Assembly: GCA_017165825.1 (NCBI GenBank)
Contig: CM029393.1
Span: forward strand, 8,448,375-8,512,374
Length of the DNA: 64,000 bases
DNA from: Hepsetus odoe
Lineage: Eukaryota > Chordata > Actinopteri > Characiformes > Hepsetidae
Direction: 5' to 3'
In this document: positions 45,371-56,344 of the stretch, in pieces
Position numbering within the stretch: the first letter of the stretch is position 1
Layout: each line of letters starts with the position of its first letter
Notes under the pieces: model-generated
Told to the model about the DNA's origin: nothing
What the model saw: only the letters and a program-made list of their open reading frames with translations
Database searches by the model: none
Position numbers and translations under genes: made by a program

Positions 45371-45589
45371 TGAAGTTCAATCAGAACAGAGATCATCTAC
45401 ATAGCAGCAGAGGTAATCTGAAGATTGTGTAGTTCACCCTGAGGTACCCTTGAGCAAAGAGAACCTCAGGAAAAAAGTCAAATAAAGGAAAAACATCTTC
45501 TGGACCTTTAAACAAACAGAAACAGGACTGAGAGAGGCCTTGAGAGGAAGTTGAAGATGAGTGGAAAGAGGAGGAACTTCAGTTGTGAT

Positions 45590-45800
45590 TGGGGGGCGGT
45601 GGTCCAGTGGTAGGATACTTGCCTATGGACCCATGGCTCAAAAGGTCCCAGGTTCGAATCCCACCTCTGGCACTATCACCCCTGGGTCCCTGAGCAAGAC
45701 TCTTAACCCTGAGTGGCTCCAGGGGGACTGTCCCTGTAATTAGGACATGGAAGTCGCTCTGGATAAGAGCGTCTGCTAAATGGCGTAAATGTGATTGCCT
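45590..45800 (+). repeat. SINE-C, near full length
   Basis: GGGGGGCGGTGGTCCAGTGG, AGGTTCGAATCCCACC (box B), CCCTGAGCAAGACTCTTAAC and the end GATAAGAGCGTCTGCTAAAT. The 3' core is the one shared by many teleost SINEs. Confidence 0.88.
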
Positions 45801-45904
45801 TTCCAATTTAGTCACTTCAGAAACCTAACACTTTTCACAAAATTTAACTGTGATTTGTAGTTAACTGTAAATTTATTCTGTGTTTGCTTCCGCAATCATG
45901 CACT

Positions 45905-46150
45905 CCTCCACTCACTTTCTGAGCCGCTTGTCCTGATTGGGGTCATAGGCAGTGCTATTCTGGCTCTAACAGGATGAAAGGCGGGGACACCCTGGACAGG
46001 TTGTTGGTCCATCACAGGACAGACGCACAGACCCTGGACAGGTTGTTGGTCCATCACAGGGCAGACACACAGACGAACACACTCAGACACTCACCCCTAG
46101 CGGGCGATTTAGCTTCTCAGATCCACCTGACATGCATGACGTGGAGCCGT
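45905..46150 (+). repeat. Mid-size dispersed repeat with a small internal duplication
   Basis: TTTCTGAGCCGCTTGTCCTG and GGGTCATAGGCAGTG begin it. The piece CCTGGACAGGTTGTTGGTCC with ATCACAGG occurs twice (45990 and 46033). CCACCTGACATGCATGAC ends it. Confidence 0.7.
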
Positions 46151-47949
46151 TGGGCCATCATGCCACGCTTGCTTTTTACCGGGCCTCCTGTAATCTAATC
46201 GCCCATACGCTGAGCAACTCTCAATATATGCTGCAACATGAAGTTTGCTTATTTTTGTATGTTTTCACCCTTTTCCATTCCTTTCATTTCTAAGATACAG
46301 AGATACTAGATGCACTTTAAGCACAAACAATGATCATTATTAAAACATTTGGCCACGTGAAGAAAAAAGATCCATGTTGCTTCTAAAATGCCAGGTAAAG
46401 ATGGCAGCTAACTTTTCTGTCGGGTTGTCAGCGTCTACTGTCATTTCAGCTCTTCCCAACGACACATGGCGATGGGAAACCATAAACCTGATATGTGATA
46501 CAGAAACAGCCAATACAGACTCGCCAGCTGTGTTGTGTAAATATGAGCCCACATGCGGGATTCTTTGGCCCGGCCAAGTGCTTTTCTTATCAAGCCCTTT
46601 TTTATTTCCTGTGCTGGCTCTGCCAAAGAAAGCACAATGATGTTATTAATAAGACATGATCAAGTGAAGCTTAGTGGGGCAGTACATCACACTGTATTTT
46701 GATCTCTGCTGGTGATCAGGAGTCATCTGCGTCCGGGGGATGAACACTGATCCTTCTCTGGAGTGAAGATAGAGAAGATCAGGCAAGAGATTGTTCACTC
46801 TTCCCATGTCTGACAAAAGCTAAAGGCAAAAATGTTTGGAGAGCTGATGAGTGAGCAGAAAGTAGGAGCTCTCTCACGTTTCAGTGACGGTTATGTAAGA
46901 TCGCTGGTCATTATTTTGAGCCAGCCAGCATGAAATTGGTCCATGGTCTGTGGACAGACGGATGACCCTCGGGGAGATGATCTCAGTGAAAATGTACAGT
47001 AACAGCACAGAAATACTACAAAACCACGAATTAAGCATAAGGCCTATCGCTCTTGCTTAAATTTAGGCTCTGCAAATCAGACTGTGCCCGACTTCCCTGC
47101 TCTGAGAAAACGATAAGGCAACATTTGGCTTCCCACAGAGCAAGATTTCTTTCGACGGATCAGTGAAATCGTTTGATTTTCTTTTTCCATTTTTTTCTGC
47201 TTCTCTAGAGAACTCCAGATCCTACAAGAAGGTGAACTCATCAAAGCCAGCTGTGAATTTTTCAATAGTCTCTTTCAAGGAATTTGACGTGAATCTCATG
47301 GTGTTCTTCTCTGGCATGCTTCAAAAGTTCCTCTTTTGAAAACTTTCGGTTTCTTCTGGAAGCCACTCCCTGTTGACAGAAGGTCATTTGGAAGAGGGTT
47401 GCTAGTAAAGCAAGGACAAGCAGAGACACTGCAGAACAGCTAGTGCAAGAGAGAGTGTCCCATATCTTTTCAGTGAGGAACAATCAGTGATTTGGCCCAT
47501 CATATGAGGTGCACAGCTGCTTTAACATCACAGAGAATCTCCATTGCTTAGCAAACAGTCAGCACAGTTAAATCATTTTCAGTCCTGCTGAACTTGGAGG
47601 AAAGTCTTATTTAATGATGCTTAAATTTGATAATGTTGCCCGTTCTGCAAGATAATCCTCCCAATTGAACATTAAAGTCCAATCCTTATCTTCTGTGTTT
47701 TGGAAACCAGCATATTCTCAGCAATGTGATTCAAATCTACATCTCCTCCCACACAGGAATCAGGGCATCACAGCACATCACAAGTTCTCTTCAGAACAAA
47801 AGCACAGGAAGAGAACAGAGAGAGCGTTCTTGGGAATTACTGACAAACAGGCCAACTGTTGAGACTGAATAATATCTTTGAATGGCTCTGGGTTGGGACA
47901 CCCACTGCATTGTTAAATAAATGAGCAAACAGGATAATTCACACTGCTG
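46151..47949. other. No exon supported
   Basis: No repeat family was recognised. A 73-codon minus-strand frame (47262-47483) has a hydrophobic stretch, but it opens with TTG immediately after a stop, so I do not call it a gene. Confidence 0.4.
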
Positions 47950-48047
47950 GCAGTGGTGGTCTAGTGGTTACGCCCCAGGATCGGAAGGTCTTGGGTTCGA
48001 ATCCCAGGTCAGAAGTTTGTCCTGAGCTACCCTTGAGCAAGCTACAA
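47950..48047 (+). repeat. SINE-A 5' half abutting LINE-R
   Basis: GGCAGTGGTGGTCTAGTGG, GGGTTCGAATCCCAGG and GAGCTACCCTTGAGCAAGC. It is cut off where the CTTCTTCTTC end of the inverted LINE-R begins. Confidence 0.85.
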
Positions 48048-48049
48048 AT

Positions 48050-48665
48050 CTTCTTCTTCTTTTGGCTTCTCCTGTTTAGGGGTCACCACAGCAGATAATC
48101 AGGCTCCATTTCTTCCTGTCCTCTGCATCCTCCTTCAAACCGACCACCTGCATGTCCTCTCTCCCCACGTCCATAAACCTCCTCTTTGGTCTTCCTCTTT
48201 TCCTCTTTCCTGGAAGCTCCATCCTCAACATCCTCCTTCTGATATACTCCTCGTCTCTCCTCTGGACGTGTCCAATCCAACGCAACCTTGCTTCTCTAAC
48301 TTTGTCTCCAAACCGTCCAACCTGAGCTGTCCCTCTAATATACTAATTTCTGATCCTGACCATCCTCGTCACACCCAACGAACATCTCAGCACCTTTAAC
48401 TCCGACACCTCCAGCTCCACCTCCTGCCTTTTCATCATCGCCACCGTCTCCAACCTGTACAACATAGCTGGTCTCACAACCTTTCCTTTTACTCTCACTG
48501 GTACTGTCTGTCACTCCAGCCACTCTTCTCCACCCATTCCAACCTGCCTGCACTCTCTTCTTCACCTCTCTTCCACACTCGCCGTTACTCTGAACTGTTG
48601 AAGTATTTGAACTCCACCTTTGTCACCTCTACTCCCTGCATCCTAACCACTCCACTTTCCTCCCT
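48050..48665 (-). mobile_element. LINE-R copy 5, inverted
   Basis: The minus strand encodes MRWIGHVQRRDEEYIRRRML, ELPGKRKRGRPKRRFMDV and a CGDP stop, then the GAA-type end (seen as CTTCTTCTTCTTTTGG). It is the same family as 16675 and 39190, in the opposite orientation. Confidence 0.88.
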
Positions 48666-48794
48666 TTCCTTCACACTCATGTGAAATGATTCATGTTGAC
48701 GGGGTACTTTTAGGGCACTGTGAGACAAAACAGACACCAGAGAAAACAGTTTTTCTCAGATTGAGATTTCTCAGATTAATCATCAACAACAATC

Positions 48795-48935
48795 ATCCCA
48801 TTATTTACTCAGCAGTTTATCCTAACCAGGGTTGTGAGGTGATGCTGGAGCCTATCCCAGTGCTCATAGGGTGAAGGGCAGAGCAATAATCTGGACAGGT
48901 CACCTGTCCATCACAGGGCGGACAAGCAGTCACAG
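48795..48935 (+). repeat. Mid-size dispersed repeat fragment
   Basis: GGTGATGCTGGAGCCTATCC, CATAGGGTGAAGGGCAGAG and CACCTGTCCATCACAGGGCG. Confidence 0.65.
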
Positions 48936-49417
48936 CTAGAGGACAATGTATGTTTTCTATAGTGAACCATCCTCTATGGATGTTTAGTTTTTACATCTCA
49001 ACTAAATAAAGCAAATTTTTAAAAACTTAGCACCATTAAACAATATCACAAAAGACTTTGGTCTGGATAGACTTTACTTTCCTTCTGTTTAAAGGGGTCT
49101 TGGTGGACCTCCCTGCCAACAAAATGTTCTAGGATGCTAAAAATACGCAGGAGGGACAGAATGACCAATAATGACCAAAAGGTGGAAGGGTGAGTTAGGT
49201 GGAACATGATTATGAAACCTTGAATTGACAAGAACTTGAGAAAAGAAGTCCGAATGAGACCATTTCAGGGTCTGGAGCAAAGAAGGAGACGGCACTTGAC
49301 AGTTTGCTCTTGTGCACAGTTTCCAGGAAACATCTTCATTCAGTGTTATTTAGGAGTCTTGCAAGCAGTGTGTGACTGGAAATTATTTAAAGATGAGTGT
49401 GCCTCCCCACAGTTTAC

Positions 49418-49535
49418 CTCAATCTCGCGGAGAAGTTCTGACTGCCCACACGTCTCCAAATCCTCCAGGGCCTGGCACCAGAAGCTGTCCTCGTGGTCCA
49501 GCATGATGCTGTCGGCGTGAGTCTGGCTGGCATAT
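49418..49535 (-). CDS. grip2: GRIP distal linker exon (after PDZ6); last one found
   Basis: Minus-strand exon of 118 bp between TTCTGCCACAG| and GATTGAG|GTAAAC. It reads YASQTHADSIMLDHED, SFWCQALEDLETCGQSE and LLREIE. FWxQALEDLETCGQS is the most conserved block of the linker before PDZ7 in GRIP proteins, and SELLREIE is the GRIP2-like form. The exon starts two bases into a Gly codon supplied by the previous exon and ends in phase 0, the normal boundary. PDZ7 exons should follow to the left on the minus strand, and I could not find them. Confidence 0.93.
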
Positions 49536-51264
49536 CTGTGGCAGAAAAGAAGGACCAGAACCACTCAGAGCCTGGCATCGTCAAACTGGTGCTGCCAACA
49601 GGCCCTCTGGCACCATTTCTGGCAAGACTTAAGACCACAAGGCAGACTGGATGGAGGCTTGAGGCCTAAAAGTGCTACAAAGCAATGAAATTGAAATATA
49701 TCATAATAACATGCAATATAAGAGACTGGGACATGTGATTGTAGGTCCATTTTGAAACCACTTGATGCTTTTGAACATGCTGCTATGAGGATCAGTATGT
49801 AAGAGACAATGAGAGAAAGAGGAAGAGAAAAGAAGGAAGAGTGAGAAGAAAATAATTGTTACATGAAGCAAGAGATACCAAAACAACCCGTGCCTTTAGT
49901 CAGTACTTTTCCATTCGTTCCGCATACGGTCCGTTCCAACAAAATATTGATTTGTTCCAAAGTAAAGCCATCCAAACATGTCAGTCTTATGGTTAAACAA
50001 TCAAAACTAATATCATCCCTTTCAGCATCCTGAGTGATGAGATTTCAAAAAGACGTGATTTGATTATATGTTATAGTAGCACTGTATGAAAGGACATGTT
50101 TTTCCTGAACAAAAGTAATCATGCACATAGTAATCTGATAACTGCATCAAAATCAAGTTTTGGCAATGAATTCACAGCACGATCTGATCATCAGGAAACT
50201 GTAGGTGCTCTGTAATCTGATTTCTTTCTAACTACATGACAAGCATCGCCATGGTTGCTTAGCAACTTGCCAAAAAAAGTAGCCAAAAGAGCACAAATTA
50301 TGACCAGAAGTTGAAGAAAGTTGACACCGGGTCCCTAGATGGGTGAATTCTTATTTGATACTTTGTCACTTCCTCCCTGGAAGCCCTTCTCTCTCTGGTT
50401 GTTTCATAGAAAGCGTATATTCATAAGTGGGTGGGAGGGGTGTACCGTCAGTCAGTCAGTCATTTTCTGGGCCGCTTGTCCTAATTAGGGTCGCGGGGGG
50501 GAGGGGGGGTTGCCAGCCCATCGCAGGGAGGGAACCTTCCAATCTGGGGACAACTCCCTAAGCACTAGGCCACCGCTGTACTGTTACGGAAAAATGTGAA
50601 ATCAAAGCAGGCTGTTCACGTGACCAGAATAATCAGAAAGATGCAGGCAGTCAATATTCCTAAATACTGCATTATTGGAAGTCATATAAACAAATTGACA
50701 ACCATACGTCTGGATACTGTTTCAGCCCAGAAAGGCAAAAAACTTCAAAGCGAAGGTAAAGACTGAACACTGATCACACACAAGCTCCATCCTGCTGATG
50801 TAGATTCGTTTAGCAGGTCTTTATTCATGGATCGACTGTTTGTTCAGATCAATAAAGACTGTGGTTTTGCGACCGAGTGCTTTTGAAGCAGCAGAGAAAA
50901 AAAAAACTTGACCTGGAGGTCTCAGTGGTTTTTGTCATAATATAAAACCCCAGAGCAACCAGGATCGAAAGAGTTATTAAAAATGGGCGAAATATCATGG
51001 AAGTATAACTCTGCCAGATTGAGGTAACTCTATAACTCTTACCTGTGAGTGAGGATCTTAAATGTTTTTATTCCTATTGCTTACAAGATATGATCGTTGA
51101 TGTATTTTATCATTTTAAAACATTTGATGACAGTGACCGATATCTTTTGGGTCACTGTTTTTGATTTTTTTTGGCAAAGCCTGAGTAAAAAGCTGCTATA
51201 TTTGAGTGGGCATGTATTCCTGGCCAATATGTAGTGGATTTTAAGCTGCTGGTTGGTGACTCAC
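49536..51264. other. GRIP intron (minus strand gene), fragments of repeats
   Basis: A patchy piece at 50440-50585 joins the mid-size repeat (TTTTCTGGGCCGCTTGTCC) to the head end of a minus-strand SINE-A (CACTAGGCCACCGCTG). A possible repeat piece at 50150-50300 resembles 17690-17925. Otherwise nothing was recognised. Confidence 0.45.
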
Positions 51265-51418
51265 CCAGCGGGTTTATCCCAGTCGTCCTCGCTGAAGCCT
51301 CCGTCACTGAAGGGATAGTTCTTACGGCGGGTGGGAGGAGGTGTGCTGCTCCTCTGCTTGGCGCTGCGCCACTCATGGGGATGCAAGGCGATGCCCGCCG
51401 CCTGGTGGATGTACGCTC
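51265..51418 (-). CDS. grip2: GRIP linker exon between PDZ6 and PDZ7
   Basis: Minus-strand exon of 154 bp between CGCCTCATAG| and GCTGG|GTGAG. It reads AYIHQAAGIALHPHEWRS, AKQRSSTPPPTRRKNYP and FSDGGFSEDDWDKPAG. The EWRS-KQR and S-DDWD anchors correspond to the DWRSPKQR and YEDWD positions of GRIP1. The remainder is the disordered, fast-changing linker, here rich in Ser, Pro, Arg and Lys. Both split codons are Gly and rejoin in frame. Confidence 0.9.
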
Positions 51419-51590
51419 CTATGAGGCGAGAACTGAAGATGAGTGCTGGGGACCAGAGGATGGGGGGACAGGGGAAACGAAGGGGCTCTGAATGATAAAA
51501 TCTGACTTTTATTGCAATATGAGGAAAACCAGAAATCTCCACAAGATGGTTTGTTTAAGTGGACTGAAGCAAAGTGCTGAGCCTGCTCAC

Positions 51591-51776
51591 CTTGGCTGCC
51601 ATACCCAGCATCAATACCGGAACCATCCCATGACTCCATGGCCGAATCCACGCTGGGAATGGTGGTGGAGTAAACCTCGGACAGCTTATTGGTTTTCTGC
51701 GAGTCCGTCATCTCCGAGTCCTCATTATCACTCAGGTCGTTCTCCAGATCGTTGTTTTTCTTCTTCTCGTCTGCCA
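51591..51776 (-). CDS. grip2: GRIP acidic linker exon after PDZ6
   Basis: Minus-strand exon of 186 bp between TTTTCTAG| and AGCCAAG|GTGAG. It reads MADEKKKNNDLENDLSDNED, SEMTDSQKTNKLSEVYST and TIPSVDSAMESWDGSGID. The string KLS-x-Y-x-T-x-PSVDSA-x-SWDGS is the GRIP hallmark of this linker. The acidic first half is variable in the family. 186 bp is a multiple of three in phase 1-1, so the exon could be skipped without a frameshift. Confidence 0.94.
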
Positions 51777-52793
51777 CTAGAAAAACGATCTAGTGTCATC
51801 GAACCCTTTAAATCCCAGCATCACTTATTCAGATTCACTTTTCATGAATAATCAAATTTCCACATCTTTCCACTTGTCCCAGACTAAAGTTTAGATTTTT
51901 CATTTAACACTGTAATCACCAGGTAAATGTTGCTCACACTAGATATCAATAGTCCCTTAAATTAAACCATATCAGCTCTTCTGGAAGTTCTCCAGACTTC
52001 TCCAGAGAGAGAAACGACCCACTCACACGCAGCCACGTCACACTAATGCGATGTACCATTCCGAAGCCTGCTTATGTGCAAAATATAACTTTTAAGGTAG
52101 AACTGGGCACAAAACATGTCTAAAGTGGATTCCTTCAGACCACACCCATAAATGCGCTTCACCTTGAAGAGGTGGATGCAGTTTGAAGGGGTCTAGCAGT
52201 GCTATTTTCATTTGGGTGGCCATTGACTTCCACTGTCAGCAACCTATAGGAGCTAAATTTTGACCCCAAACATTGACTTGTGAAATTGTGTCAATTTGAC
52301 ATAAGCAAATCTCGTAGTAATGTTATTTGTGTTAAATCAGTGTTTTATGAGCAATAACCTCTCACTGTGCAGTTAAAGAGCTCGTGTAGATCCCTAAAGC
52401 TATTGCACAGTACAGTATCTTCAGCTTCTTCTTTGAAAATACCCAACACAGTTACTGAGATGCTGTTTCGTATCTCCATCTTCAAAACTAGTAACTGAAT
52501 GGACTAAACATGATAGAAATAGTTGCAAAAATGGCACTTATTATCCACAATTATCTGGTTCTAGATAATGGGCACATCAAGAGTACATGCATTCTTTCTC
52601 AGCAGACACTCTAAACGGCAGTATGGTGTATAACTTACGCTTTCCTCTGTTTTGTGTGACCACCTCAGTGAAGTGAGCTTATATTTCACCTTTCTTTCGC
52701 TTTATAGTCCTTCACAAGGCCTCACTGAAGCTGAAAGGTCTTAATGCTACTTCCACAGTTAACCAAGTGCTAAAAACTGTATCCAGAGCTTAC
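51777..52793. other. GRIP intron, nothing recognised
   Basis: Intron of about 1 kb between PDZ6 and the acidic linker exon. No repeat family could be supported. Confidence 0.5.
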
Positions 52794-52933
52794 TGTCTAT
52801 CTGCTTCTTAATTTTCAGGGTGACCGTCTCGCCCGCCATTTGCAGCAAGTGGATGGCTTCACTCAGAGGTTTTCCTTTCAGGCTGACATTGTTGATGGCC
52901 AAGATTCGATCTCCGACATGAATAGCTCCAGTT
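52794..52933 (-). CDS. grip2: GRIP PDZ6, second-half exon
   Basis: Minus-strand exon of 140 bp between CCTGTTGCAG| and AGACA|GTAAGC. It reads TGAIHVGDRILAINNVSLKG, KPLSEAIHLLQMAGETVT and LKIKKQID. GDRILAINN is the PDZ strand-D/turn signature, and LSEAIHLL is helix B. INNVSLKG and HVGD match GRIP2 better than GRIP1 (from memory). In the family PDZ6 binds ephrin-B/Eph receptors and liprin-alpha. The donor sits one base into the next Met codon. Confidence 0.96.
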
Positions 52934-54042
52934 CTGCAACAGGAAAGCGATGAAGTTAATTTACTGCATGTAAATCTATAATGCGTCATCTGCACTGAAT
53001 GTCTCTGGATTTTATGGTCAATGTAACTAGAAATTACACCAAGCTACCCGTTTAATAGAACTTTACTGGAAACCCCTACCATCTAAGTAGGCAGTGGTGC
53101 TCTTGTAGTGTTAGGGACGGTAACCTTGCTCTGGGGATCTCAGGGTAAGTGAACTGGGACTCGAACCCATAAAGGAGACCAAGGCAGGAGTGCGATGGAG
53201 ACGTGTATTAGACATTACAGCCAAAGAACCATTAATAAAATATTCAAATGGTATTAACCAGCCCTTCTCTGCAAGATGTTGGGTTATAAGAAATGAACTG
53301 TCAGGATTTGGTCTAAAAATGAGATGCACTCCGGCCTCATATCGGTGCCACTGCTGTGTTGAAAGCAGTCCACCTCCCAAATCTCACTTTGATAGTCAGA
53401 GGGGGGCAAGAGAAGGGCTACCATCTGTACACTTCCTGTAAATCACATCGAAATGAAAGGCGTTTCGGATCAAATGACCAATGATTCTGGTAGAATGATT
53501 CTGGTAGGAGTGCCTAATAAAGTGGCAAGGGAGTGCATGCATGGAGCATATTCTTTATCAGACCACATTCAGCGCCTGTTCAAGTGAGTAGCGCGTGGGT
53601 TCACAAGGACGTGAACAAACTCAATTACAAGTCCGTTAGAGGTGACCTTTGGTGATATTTGTTACTCGATCATTCAATAAAATAACATTTCTGCTGATTT
53701 AATCCACAAACACACTGACGGTTATAAGACACGGAGACAGAAAACAGAAAACACAGCCTCTAAAACTGCTGCTGCGAAGCTGAACGCCTACACCGACCCT
53801 CAAGTTCAAATTTAGTAGCGTAAATACATTTGTCTCAGGGGATTTGTACCTTTTCTAACCTTTTAAAGAAAATAAAGCCTGAAGTCAGGAGAGGGTGCAC
53901 AGATTCAGTCCACCTTTGCAGGACCGCCCTCATTTCACGTTGTTGGCGCAATAATAGTATTTCATTTCTGTCATATCGTTGGTAAACTGAGTAGATTAAA
54001 TGAAAGAAACGGGGACAAATGTTCAAACTGCCTAAAGACACA
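52934..54042. other. GRIP intron with a short SINE-A piece
   Basis: A minus-strand SINE-A fragment lies at 53085-53175 (GTTAGGGACGGTAACCTTGC and GGGACTCGAACCCATAAAG). The rest is unassigned. Confidence 0.55.
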
Positions 54043-54291
54043 AGTGAAAGTGAAAGTGCCTGCTCTCGCACTGCACACAGTGAACCACAACGAAATTACA
54101 CCTCTGCATTTAACCCACACACTCAGACACGTACAGCAGGGGGCAGCTCTTGCAAGCGCCAGTGGAGCAGTGACGGGGACGATATCTTGTTCAAGGGTAC
54201 CTCAGGAGGCCCTACTGGTAAGGGAATCGAATCGAACCCATGATCTTTCGATCCGGGGGCCAACTCCCTAACCACTAGGCCAGCGCTCCCC
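54043..54291 (-). repeat. SINE-A, full length
   Basis: The left end AAGTGAAAGTGAAAGTGCC is the inverted tail. The right end ACTAGGCCAGCGCTCCCCC is the inverted head. The core CAAGCGCCAGTGGAGCAGTG and TCAAGGGTACCTCAGGAGG is slightly diverged. Confidence 0.88.
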
Positions 54292-54352
54292 CAAGGTTCT
54301 AGATAAAGGGGTTCAAACCACTCAGCCTTCTGCATCATCAGTAAACTAATCC

Positions 54353-54450
54353 CCTGATCATCTGGAATCATCTGCACCTGTTTCTTCTCTGCTTCGTGTC
54401 TTAAGTTAGACGCTTTGTTCTGCTTGAAGGTTCCGATGTAGGTCGCTGGT
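54353..54450. repeat. Fragment of the Tc1-MITE relative
   Basis: GATCATCTGGAATCATCTGC, then TGCTTCGTGTCTTAAGTTAG and ACGCTTTGTTCTGCTTGAAG, the same string order as 44918-45000 in the 69-bp-array element. Confidence 0.75.
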
Positions 54451-56040
54451 ACAGGGAGAAATCTGGTGAAAGCCAATCTGGTGAAAGTTTAATGGTTCAT
54501 GGGTGTAATTCTTTTATCCCTCTGCTCTACTTCTCTTTAAAAGCTTCACTTGTGGCCCATATAAAATATAAACGGCCCGGGTGCAGCACATTATAAGTAC
54601 TTTATAGCGGCCATAAGAAGGGCTATAAACGTGCTGTGAGAATGCAAGCAGCTGGGTGACTCACGTCTCCTTGTGACAGAACACAGCGGTGTGGCCGTCC
54701 AGTTGGACATCAGTTGAAGCAAATGACCGATGGAGCTTTGACCTCAAGTTTACCTTTACAGCAGTTATTTTTGGCGTGCTTAGCGTCCTCGCTAGAAAAT
54801 GACTCTCGGGTAGCAGTGTAACAAGTAACCGTGACATAGCATTGGCTTTTGTTGTTGTGCTACAACTATCTGAACCAAACTGCAAAGGCCAAAGGTCTGG
54901 AGGCGGCACTGACTTTGCACATAAAAACATGAAAAGCATCATTTCTGCAACAATATTGCACTCATTCACAAAGAACAAAAGCATCTGTGTTTGCAGTAAG
55001 GAATGAGCTCCAGCGTGACTCCTTTGCGCAGGTTAGAGGTCAGCGAGGACATGCAACCACACCTCAGGCCCGACCCATACCCACAACCTCTGACCTGACC
55101 CGCCCCAGTCTGACGTACTGCTAAATTTGAAACCTGAATCCGATCTACACCCAATCACATGATTCAGAGGAAGATCATCGCTTTTGATTTGTCACCAAGG
55201 GCTTGATCTGAGGATCTGAAAAGTCCTGCTGGGATAAAATGTTCTTTCACACATTCTGAACACACTCAGTTTATTATCAGTTTACTTTTGCAGAATGGCT
55301 GATCATATTTGAGCATCCTCCCTCCAACAGTTTGATCTGTGCTAAAGTTCCTGAACTCACAGTAATCATTGATTTGCATGACCTTTCCACCAACCCAACC
55401 CACCCCGCTTCCATCCCTTTCTTCACATATTGCATTAGAGGTACTGCTGAACTTCATCCCAGGTTTTATTCAATTCAAGGCCGAGCTCTATTGCTCTACA
55501 AATCTAGAGATAAAATATATTTCCTGTAAATTCATTAGTAAACCTGATGTTGATCCTACTCCCATGGTAATTTTCCATAGAGGCCATAACTGTAAGTTTC
55601 AAGGTCAATCATTTGTTGTTACTTCACTGCCACATAAACAGGAGGAACCTTATCAACAACTGAAAACAACTGGAAAAAAGTGACTCAACAAACTCCTCTT
55701 AAAGCACAGCGCTGCTACACTAATGAAACATTGTTTAACACGTGGTTAAAGGCAGTTAAAGGCAGTTAAAGGCAGTTAAAGGTGGTTAAATGTTCTTAGT
55801 TAGTGGCAAACTGGCTTAATTCAGTGTTGAAAGTAATCGCTCCCGGCTTCCATTCTTCCATACATGTGGTACCCGGGACACGTCTTGTCCTCCATCAGGA
55901 TAACATACTTTGGGCTGGACTGCCTCTCAGTCCTTCTTTGATTAAGAAAAAATCTGCCAATTACACCACAGGGCAAGTGGAGGGACCGCATACCGAGGCC
56001 TGGTGGTCTGGAGTCGACCGGTCTGACCCACAGCGCTCAC
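54451..56040. other. GRIP intron, small tandem repeat only
   Basis: A 10-bp unit GGCAGTTAAA is repeated about four times at 55750-55790. A 104-codon plus-strand frame near 55369-55683 has no recognisable domain. No other feature is supported. Confidence 0.45.
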
Positions 56041-56185
56041 CTTTCAGCCAGACCTCTCTTGGTGAGGCCTGAGATGATGATGGGGTCAAAGGGTTCCTCC
56101 GTGCCTGAGATGGTGATGCCCAGGGGGCCGCCATAGCGCTTTAGCTCCACTGTGTAGATGATGGAACCAGACGTCTCCTGTTCAT
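56041..56185 (-). CDS. grip2: GRIP PDZ6, first-half exon
   Basis: Minus-strand exon of 145 bp between TCCTGCAG| and GAAAG|GTGAGC. It reads DEQETSGSIIYTVELKRYG, GPLGITISGTEEPFDPI and IISGLTKRGLAER. YTVELKRYGGPLGITISGTE is an almost invariant GRIP string, with LGITISG as the ligand-binding loop. GLTKRGLAER is the GRIP2 form (GRIP1 has LTKGGLAER). The exon joins in frame to the PDZ5 exon through a shared Asp codon and to PDZ6b through Arg. Confidence 0.97.
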
Positions 56186-56344
56186 CTGCAGGAAAGAGTG
56201 GTGGAGAATTAGTCCTCTGTGATTACACCATAATCCACATAAAGTTCTGCAATTATATGCCAGGGTGAATGAAATGCCATAAACTGTTTAAAATTAATAA
56301 TTGTCCCAGGAAGCTTTATTTCTGACCACATATTTAAACTTCTG

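Noticed and set aside
47262..47483. 73-residue frame with a hydrophobic segment, possible small membrane protein
   Set aside because: It opens at TTG directly after a stop codon, has no ATG at its start and no recognised family, and neighbours give no support. A terminal exon of an unknown gene cannot be excluded.
51373..51777. 134-codon minus-strand frame as one continuous exon
   Set aside because: Only 51591-51776 is exon. A GT donor follows, and the next exon reads in a different frame from 51418 after an AG acceptor.
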